A stretch of 50,510 bases of DNA from Brucella tritici (lineage in GTDB: Bacteria > Pseudomonadota > Alphaproteobacteria > Rhizobiales > Rhizobiaceae), in assembly GCF_902825325.1 (NCBI RefSeq), contig NZ_CADEAR010000017.1, positions 1 through 50,510 on the forward strand, given 5' to 3'. The translations under genes were made by a program, and so were the position numbers. A model generated the notes under the pieces. The model was not told the DNA's origin and did not search any database. It saw nothing but the letters and a program-made list of their open reading frames with translations. Every line of letters starts with the position of its first letter. The first letter of the stretch is position 1. Positions 44,470-50,510 of this stretch are shown piece after piece.

Positions 44470-45615
44470 TCAGGCGGTCAGCACCAGACCGGCATCAGTA
44501 TCGAAGGAAACCCAGACGCGCTCGTCATAGGTCAGCGGATTTTCAGTCTTGCGCACGGCATTGAGGCTTGCAGCCTTGATCGTGCGCCCATTTTCGAGCC
44601 GCACGTGAAACACCGTCATATCGCCGAAATAGGCAATATCCCAAAGCTCGCCTTCCACCGCATTGACCGATGCATCGTCCGGCTTTTCGCGCGTGATCCG
44701 CGTCTTTTCAGGACGCACCGCATACCAGACCTTCTGGCCCGGATTGAGTTCTTCGCGGGTCTCGGTCTGAATGTGGAAACCGAATTTTTCGGTAGCGATC
44801 TCGGCCTCGCCATTGGCGGCTTTCACCACCTCGCCTTCGATGATGTTCACATTGCCGATAAAGTCGGCCACGAATTTAGAGCGCGGCGCCTCATAGACTT
44901 CCGCCGGCGTCGCCACCTGTTTGATACGGCCCTTGTCCATCACCGCTATGCGGTCGGACATGGTCATGGCTTCTTCCTGATCGTGGGTGACGACCATGAA
45001 GGTCATGCCAAGCTTGACCTGCAAGTCCATCAGTTCGAACTGGGTTTCCTCGCGCAGCTTCTTGTCGAGCGCGCCCAGCGGCTCATCCAACAGCAGCACC
45101 TTCGGGCGCTTGGCGACGGAGCGGGCGAGCGCCACGCGCTGACGCTGGCCGCCGGAAAGCTGGTGCGGCTTGCGCTTGCCATATTGCTCCAGCTTCACGA
45201 GCTTGAGCATTTCGGCAACGCGCGCATCGATTTCAGATTTCGCCATGCCGTCCTGCTTGAGGCCGAAGGCGATATTGTTCTCTACCGTCATATGCGGAAA
45301 CAGCGCATAGGACTGGAACATCATGTTGACCGGGCGCTTATAGGGCGGGATGCCGCGCATATCCTGACCATCGAGCGTGATACGGCCCGATGTCGGCTCC
45401 TCGAAACCGGCCAGCATGCGCATCAGCGTGGTCTTGCCACAGCCGGAAGCACCCAGCAGCGCGAAAAACTCGCGGTTGAAAACATTGAGCGAGAGGTCAT
45501 CGACGGCAGTAAAATCGCCGAATATTTTCGTCACATTCTCAAAAGAAATGAAGGGCTTGGCCGCCGGATCGTTCCAGGGCGCAAATTTGCGGCGAAAGCT
45601 GCCAAAAGATTCCAT
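44470..45615 (-). CDS. potG: Polyamine ABC importer ATP-binding protein (PotG/PotA type)
   Basis: A 381-residue ATPase. Walker A GASGCGKTT lies at 55-63, Q-loop MMFQSYALFPHMTVENNIAF, signature LSGGQRQRVALARS near 152, Walker B VLLLDEPLGALD, and VTHDQEEAMTMSDR holds the switch histidine. A TOBE_2 domain follows (about 285-375). The N-terminal extension (about 20 residues before the ATPase fold) is the usual PotG form. It drives polyamine uptake with PotF, PotH and PotI. A 243-base gap containing a repeat element and a hairpin separates it from potF. Confidence 0.94.
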   Translation of the reverse strand: MESFGSFRRKFAPWNDPAAKPFISFENVTKIFGDFTAVDDLSLNVFNREFFALLGASGCGKTTLMRMLAGFEEPTSGRITLDGQDMRGIPPYKRPVNMMFQSYALFPHMTVENNIAFGLKQDGMAKSEIDARVAEMLKLVKLEQYGKRKPHQLSGGQRQRVALARSVAKRPKVLLLDEPLGALDKKLREETQFELMDLQVKLGMTFMVVTHDQEEAMTMSDRIAVMDKGRIKQVATPAEVYEAPRSKFVADFIGNVNIIEGEVVKAANGEAEIATEKFGFHIQTETREELNPGQKVWYAVRPEKTRITREKPDDASVNAVEGELWDIAYFGDMTVFHVRLENGRTIKAASLNAVRKTENPLTYDERVWVSFDTDAGLVLTA

Positions 45616-45632
45616 TCCGTTCCCCTATAAAC

Positions 45633-45732
45633 TAGAGCCGTTCCAGTTAAACGGAACCATGGAACCGCTCTATTTCTTTGCCTTACGCATTATCCGACGC
45701 AAAACCGCTCCGCACTTTTGCTGGAAATGCTT
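45633..45732. repeat. Palindromic intergenic repeat element, copy B
   Basis: Read on minus it starts GCATTTCCAGCAAAAGTGCG, continues with AGCGGTTTTGCGTCGGATAA and TGCGTAAGG, and ends in a hairpin, arms TAGAGC...GTTCC against GGAACCGCTCTA (45633-45671). The order of modules matches the copies at 18952 and 39412. It lies between potF and potG and may shape the processing or decay of the pot mRNA. Confidence 0.7.
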
Positions 45733-45779
45733 TAACCGGAACCTGATCCCGCGGGCAAAACCCACTTGTTACAAGACAC

Positions 45780-45813
45780 AGAGCGGCCCTCCGTCTGCAC
45801 AGTGGGCCGCTCT
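45780..45813 (-). terminator. Hairpin between potF and potG
   Basis: AGAGCGGCCC at 45780-45789 pairs perfectly with GGGCCGCTCT at 45804-45813, just downstream of the potF stop on minus. The T-run is weak, so it is probably a leaky terminator or a 3'-end stabiliser that leaves more potF than potGHI mRNA. Confidence 0.6.
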
Positions 45814-45858
45814 TCACGATGTCGGGCGGGACATATCGGTCCCATAGTATTTTGGCTC

Positions 45859-46962
45859 TTACTGGCCGGTGACGATCTTGGTCCAGGCGCGGGTGACCAC
45901 GCGCTGGGTCTTGGTGTCATAAGGCGTCGGCACGAACAGCTTCTTCATGACGTCTTCGGTCGGATAGATTTCCGGATCGTCAAGAATTTCCTTGTCGATG
46001 AACTCCTGCGAAGCCTTGTTGCCATTGGCATAGAACACGTAGTTCGAAGCCTTGGCAGCCACTTCCGGGCGCATCATGTAGTTCATGAATTCAAGCGCTT
46101 CCGGCACATGCTTGGCGTCTGCCGGGATCGCCATCTGGTCGAACCAGATCAGCGCGCCTTCCTTCGGGATCGAATAGCCGATCTCGACACCCTGCTTTGC
46201 CTTTTCGGCGCGATCACGTGCCTGGAAGATATCGCCTGAATAGCCGATCGCCATGCAGATATCGCCATTGGCCAGCGCATTGATGTATTCCGACGAATGG
46301 AACTTGCGGATATTCGGGCGGATCTTGAGATAAAGATCCTGCGCCTTCTGCAGATCGTCCGGCGACGGCGAATTCGGGTCCAGACCCAGATAGTTCAGGG
46401 CCGGACGCAGCATTTCACTGGCTGAATCGAGCAGATAGATGCCGCAACCTTTAAGCTTCGCCGACTGTTCCGGGTCGAACAGCACAGCCCACGAGTCGAT
46501 TGTGTCGGTGCCGAGCGCTTCCTTGATCTTGGCCTTGTTGTAGCCGATGCCGGTCGTGCCCCACATATAGTTGACGGAATATTCGTTGCCCGGATCGTAG
46601 GTTGCCGCGCGGTTCGAAATTTCGTCCCACATGTTCTTGAGGTTCGGCAGCTTGTCCTTGTCGAGTTTCAGGAACACGCCTGCCGGAATCTGACGGCCAA
46701 GGAACTCCCCCGATGGCACGACCAGATCGTAGCCGCTACCGCCGGCCAGAAGCTTGGTTTCCAGAATTTCGTTGGAGTCGTAAACGTCGTAGACGACCTT
46801 GATCCCGGTTTCCTTGGTGAAATCCTTGAGAATGGAGTCGTCGATATAATCCGACCAGTTATAGATATTGACCACCCGCTCCTGCGCACTCGCGGAAAAT
46901 GTGGCAGCCGCTACAAAGCCTGTCACGACGGTCGTTGCCAGAAGGAAGGATTTGATCCCCAT
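45859..46962 (-). CDS. potF: Putrescine/polyamine-binding periplasmic protein (PotF type)
   Basis: A 367-residue periplasmic protein with a signal peptide (core about 5-22, cleavage after ASA at 24-26). The mature start VVNIYNWSDYIDDSIL, then FTKETGIKVVYDVYDSNE and GYDLVVPSGEFLGRQ, closely follows PotF; the tryptophan and aspartate/serine residues of the polyamine pocket are in this stretch. It brings putrescine or spermidine to PotGHI. ATGATG occurs at the start; I prefer the second ATG (46962), which gives better spacing to GGAG. The open frame extends 14 codons further upstream. Confidence 0.94.
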   Translation of the reverse strand: MGIKSFLLATTVVTGFVAAATFSASAQERVVNIYNWSDYIDDSILKDFTKETGIKVVYDVYDSNEILETKLLAGGSGYDLVVPSGEFLGRQIPAGVFLKLDKDKLPNLKNMWDEISNRAATYDPGNEYSVNYMWGTTGIGYNKAKIKEALGTDTIDSWAVLFDPEQSAKLKGCGIYLLDSASEMLRPALNYLGLDPNSPSPDDLQKAQDLYLKIRPNIRKFHSSEYINALANGDICMAIGYSGDIFQARDRAEKAKQGVEIGYSIPKEGALIWFDQMAIPADAKHVPEALEFMNYMMRPEVAAKASNYVFYANGNKASQEFIDKEILDDPEIYPTEDVMKKLFVPTPYDTKTQRVVTRAWTKIVTGQ

Positions 46963-47090
46963 CATTTGCTCCAATCTGCACATTAAATTCCGGTGCAGGT
47001 TCAAGGTGGATATACTGTTTCTTTATTGCACTTTTTTAGATTGCACAGCATTCGTCAACAGGGTCGTGACAGGACGAACATAAAAATTGC

Positions 47091-47121
47091 ATCTCAAAGG
47101 CTCCCCAAGGGGCGATGAGAT
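47091..47121. terminator. Hairpin between the ScfR-type gene and potF
   Basis: ATCTCA at 47091-47096 with TGAGAT at 47116-47121, and CCCC at 47103-47106 with GGGG at 47109-47112, make a two-part stem 30 bases beyond the ScfR-type stop on minus. An ATTTTTA run follows on the minus strand, consistent with termination before the potF promoter. Confidence 0.5.
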
Positions 47122-47150
47122 TTTGGTTATGCCCGACGAATGTCAGCTCA

Positions 47151-48563
47151 TTATTGGAAGTCGAAGGCAGAAAGTCCCGCCACCATTTCGTCCAGACCGA
47201 GCGGGCGTGTCAGCGGCGGCTCGGCGCGGGTGATACAGCCCTGTCTTTCGCACAGACGACAGGCCGGGCCGATCTCGGTATTGCCAGCCTTTGAAAGTGA
47301 AGCGCCATAGACCGTGTCGGCACCCGCTTCCAGCACACAACCAAGCAGCAACGCCGTCCTGCGTGGACGCTCGCTGAATGCGCCCTGCGGCCCCTCCAGG
47401 GTGCGGGCAATCGTCAGGAAAGCCGAGCCATCCGGCAGTTCCGCCGGTTCCACCAGCACTTGGCCCGCCTGGGCGAAAGCCGCATAGACCGGCAGCTTGG
47501 GGCATTGACCGCCGAAGCGGGTCGGAAAACCTTCGGCACCTGCAACGCGCAGGCGGTTGCCCGCATGGTCGATTTCCATGACGAAGAAGGGCAGCGCACT
47601 TGCCCCCTGCCGCTGCAACGTGGTCAGCCGGTTTGCCGCCTGCTGGAAAGAGACCCCAAACCGCGTGCGGAGCACATCGACATCATAACGAGCCCGCACA
47701 GCTGCATCGCGAAACTGGCGATAAGGCATCATCAAGGCCTGCGCCGCATAACGCGCCAGTTCGAACCGCGCGATGCGCTTTGCCTCGCCTGACGACAGTT
47801 TCAGGCCCTCTGTCTCTGCGCCGATCACCACCTGCATACGGATCAGCGCCGCCTCCATGGCGATTTCCTGCAACTGATCGAAGGGGGACAGACGCTCTGA
47901 AATAAACAGTCGCTGCGAATGCCGGTCATAACGCCTGCGCCAGTTCGGCATGGCCGCAACGGGCAGCGTGCGAACCGTGATGCCATGCTCGCGGCGAAGC
48001 CAATCCTTCAACGCGCTCGACAAATCGCCATCCGGTTTCAGCAGGGTGTAGAAACTCTCGGCCTCTTCCTCGATGCGCGGATAATGGTTGGCCCGCCGCG
48101 CCATCACATCGCGCACTTCATCCAGCGGCAGGCGCGTCGCCGAAAGCTCCGCCCCGCTTCCCTCATGCGACAGCAATTGCGACAGATCGGAGAGGCGCTG
48201 CTGCTGCTCGCGATAGGCACGGTAAAGCTTCATGATGCCGACGGCAGCATTGGGCGCAGCCTCGCCGATTTCGACCAGTTCCTGATCGCCGGGCAGTTCG
48301 CCGGTCAGAAGCGGATCGGAGAACACTTCCTTCAGACCCGTGATCGTGGAGCCGCTTTCAGCCTGAAGACTGTCAAGGTCGAGCTTGTAAACGCTGGCAA
48401 GCTTCAGCAGAAGCTGCACCGTCAGCGGTCGTTGATTGCGCTCTATCAGGTTCAGGTAAGACGGCGAAATGCCAAGCGCTTCGGCCATGGCCGTCTGGGT
48501 CAGGCCCCGTTCGTTGCGGATGCGCCTGATGCGTGGCCCGGCAAATATCTTGCGTTCGCTCAC
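47151..48563 (-). CDS. Short-chain fatty-acyl regulator (ScfR/RamB-like, XRE HTH plus DUF2083)
   Basis: A 470-residue regulator with an N-terminal XRE helix-turn-helix (about 8-65; RNERGLTQTAMAEALGISPSYLNLIERNQRPL), an IrrE/ImmA-type middle domain (about 180-300) and a C-terminal DUF2083 region with a C-x2-C-x4-C cluster (CRLCERQGC) near 438-446. ScfR/RamB proteins sense acyl-CoAs and control acetate and propionate metabolism, including the glyoxylate shunt, and this gene is divergent from isocitrate lyase. I chose the GTG at 48563 because GGGAG lies seven bases upstream and it gives the family start SERKIFAGPRIRRIR; ATG codons at 48581 and 48602 are in frame upstream. Confidence 0.9.
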   Translation of the reverse strand: MSERKIFAGPRIRRIRNERGLTQTAMAEALGISPSYLNLIERNQRPLTVQLLLKLASVYKLDLDSLQAESGSTITGLKEVFSDPLLTGELPGDQELVEIGEAAPNAAVGIMKLYRAYREQQQRLSDLSQLLSHEGSGAELSATRLPLDEVRDVMARRANHYPRIEEEAESFYTLLKPDGDLSSALKDWLRREHGITVRTLPVAAMPNWRRRYDRHSQRLFISERLSPFDQLQEIAMEAALIRMQVVIGAETEGLKLSSGEAKRIARFELARYAAQALMMPYRQFRDAAVRARYDVDVLRTRFGVSFQQAANRLTTLQRQGASALPFFVMEIDHAGNRLRVAGAEGFPTRFGGQCPKLPVYAAFAQAGQVLVEPAELPDGSAFLTIARTLEGPQGAFSERPRRTALLLGCVLEAGADTVYGASLSKAGNTEIGPACRLCERQGCITRAEPPLTRPLGLDEMVAGLSAFDFQ

Positions 48564-48634
48564 CTGGTTCTCCCGACCCATAACGGCAATTTTACAATTC
48601 ATGACAAAATAGACGCAAAAATCGATTTTGACAA

Positions 48635-48742
48635 GATTTACAGATTTACATCGTCACCCAGTCAAAACTCCGACAGCATTACCTCAATTATATGCCCATT
48701 TCTCCGGTTTCTCTGGCACTTCAATAATCTCAGTTGTAAATC
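48635..48742. promoter_or_regulatory. GATTTACA octamers in the ScfR/aceA divergent region
   Basis: GATTTACA occurs twice in direct tandem at 48635-48642 and 48643-48650, and once inverted (TGTAAATC) at 48735-48742. They bracket the promoters of the ScfR-type regulator (minus) and aceA (plus). A tandem and inverted 8-mer in a 245-base divergent region is a strong operator candidate for the adjacent regulator. Confidence 0.5.
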
Positions 48743-48808
48743 TGGTCACAGAAAGAGCGGCCACCAATTGCTCTACAAATACCGACTACAACACGAGGAG
48801 ACACCGAA

Positions 48809-50098
<1,290 letters not shown>

Positions 50099-50129
50099 CA
50101 GCCCGGCGACAAACAGGAGGAATAGTTCC

Positions 50130-50366
50130 ATGAATTCGCCAGCACGCGTCAAGGAAAGAGCAGAAGAACAATCTTCAAGCATGACCACGGATCAGCAGAC
50201 CGTTATCCGTATGCTCGCCAACGATCTGCACCGCCTCAACTACACCGTCATGAAGGCGGTCGAGGCAGGCGTCTCGGTGGAACTGGTCCGCTCGGCCCGG
50301 CATCATGGCGGCGACGGCAACTGGGGCGATCTCTTGATCCCGGTTATCGTCACCCACGACAAATGA
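50130..50366 (+). CDS. Small protein downstream of aceA, unknown function
   Basis: A 78-residue protein with an N-terminal charged segment, a helical middle (about 20-57; TVIRMLANDLHRLNYTVMKAVEAGVSVELVR) and a C-terminal HHGGDGNWGDLLIPVIVT tail. AGGAGGAATAG lies before the ATG, and the gene follows aceA by 31 bases, so it is probably co-transcribed. I do not recognise a family. The last 58 coding bases (50309-50366) belong to a 77-base direct repeat, and its stop overlaps the start of the next frame (ATGA). Confidence 0.7.
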   Translation: MNSPARVKERAEEQSSSMTTDQQTVIRMLANDLHRLNYTVMKAVEAGVSVELVRSARHHGGDGNWGDLLIPVIVTHDK

Positions 50367-50510
50367 TGATGCTCCTGACTATCGCCGTCGCCGCCATGTT
50401 CTTTCATTTCGTGTGCCTTCGGCAGCACGGGAACGGCGACGGCAACTGGGGCGATCTCTTGATCCCGGTTATCGTCACCCACGACAAATGATGATGCTCC
50501 TGACTATCGC
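50309..50510 (+). repeat. Direct repeat, 77-base identity, 125-base period, open at window end
   Basis: Bases 50309-50385 recur exactly at 50434-50510, the last base of the window. The 48 bases between them (50386-50433) are single-copy here. The identity includes the codons for GDGNWGDLLIPVIVTHDK, the ATGATGATG overlap and the first codons of the next frame. Whether more copies follow cannot be seen. The exact 77-base overlap with the end could mark an assembly graph loop. Confidence 0.9.
50363..50491 (+). CDS. Overlapping 42-residue frame repeating the C-terminal tail
   Basis: An ATG at 50363 overlaps the stop of the previous gene and opens a 42-codon frame: a hydrophobic N-terminal helix (MMMLLTIAVAAMFFHFVCL) followed by RQHGN and the same GDGNWGDLLIPVIVTHDK tail. 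At its own stop another ATGATGATG begins a third frame with the same start, running off the window. This may be a real coupled small membrane protein created by tandem duplication, or a product of mis-assembly. No separate ribosome binding site is seen; reinitiation would be needed. Confidence 0.35.
   Translation: MMMLLTIAVAAMFFHFVCLRQHGNGDGNWGDLLIPVIVTHDK

Noticed and set aside
44419..45630. 403-codon open frame on the plus strand over potG
   Set aside because: Fully antisense to an ATPase gene with all motifs intact; the predicted protein is histidine/arginine-rich without recognisable domains.

Overview
The window reads as chromosomal DNA of an alphaproteobacterium of the order Rhizobiales, most likely Brucella/Ochrobactrum. 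The main reasons are a full-length PdhS-type cell-cycle histidine kinase preceded by a perfect CtrA motif, a tRNA-His without the G-1 residue but with G1:U72 and A73, ~100-bp palindromic intergenic repeats of Brucella type, and a very high density of solute importers. No rRNA, CRISPR array, prophage or complete insertion sequence was seen. Species cannot be fixed from sequence reading alone.

Layout. 1-2000: an RTX calcium-binding-repeat protein (minus) behind a strikingly A+T-rich promoter region. 2002-11337: one catabolic locus on two divergent operons. The minus operon holds an SDR dehydrogenase, the importer ATPase, an RpiR regulator, a PLP-dependent D-amino-acid lyase and an NTF2-fold protein. 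The plus operon holds the binding protein, two permeases, a RidA deaminase and an M81/MlrC metallopeptidase. 11395-18955: a hexuronate/aldonate locus with GntR regulator, altronate dehydratase, zinc dehydrogenase and TRAP transporter on minus, and tagaturonate reductase divergent on plus. 19006-26746: a soluble GAF histidine kinase and NarL-type regulator (minus) face a ribose-type ABC importer and an SMP-30 lactonase (plus).

27238-30541: btuFCD-type corrinoid uptake under a cobalamin riboswitch, with a 36-codon leader frame. 30749-33753: a TctCBA tripartite tricarboxylate transporter. 33816-35509: small proteins (YjiS/DUF1127-like, YdcH-like, a one-helix membrane protein), an MgtC/SapB membrane protein and tRNA-His. 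35862-42692: pdhS, an AsmA-family protein and an acyltransferase-3 membrane protein. 42725-46962: potFGHI polyamine importer (minus). 47151-50510: an ScfR/RamB-type regulator divergent from isocitrate lyase, then small frames that run into a 125-bp-period direct repeat cut off by the window end.

How it fits together: most of the window is nutrient capture (five importers of four classes plus B12 uptake), each beside its own regulator and enzymes, with sequence-visible control at several points: terminators between binding-protein and permease genes, a riboswitch, and repeated operator-like motifs in divergent promoter regions. The least explained items are the terminal tandem repeat with overlapping ATGA frames, the B12 leader peptide, the three-copy CCCGCAAGAC element before the ABC importer, the mgtC start codon inside a palindrome, and a minus-strand terminator at 39084-39111 with no gene feeding it.
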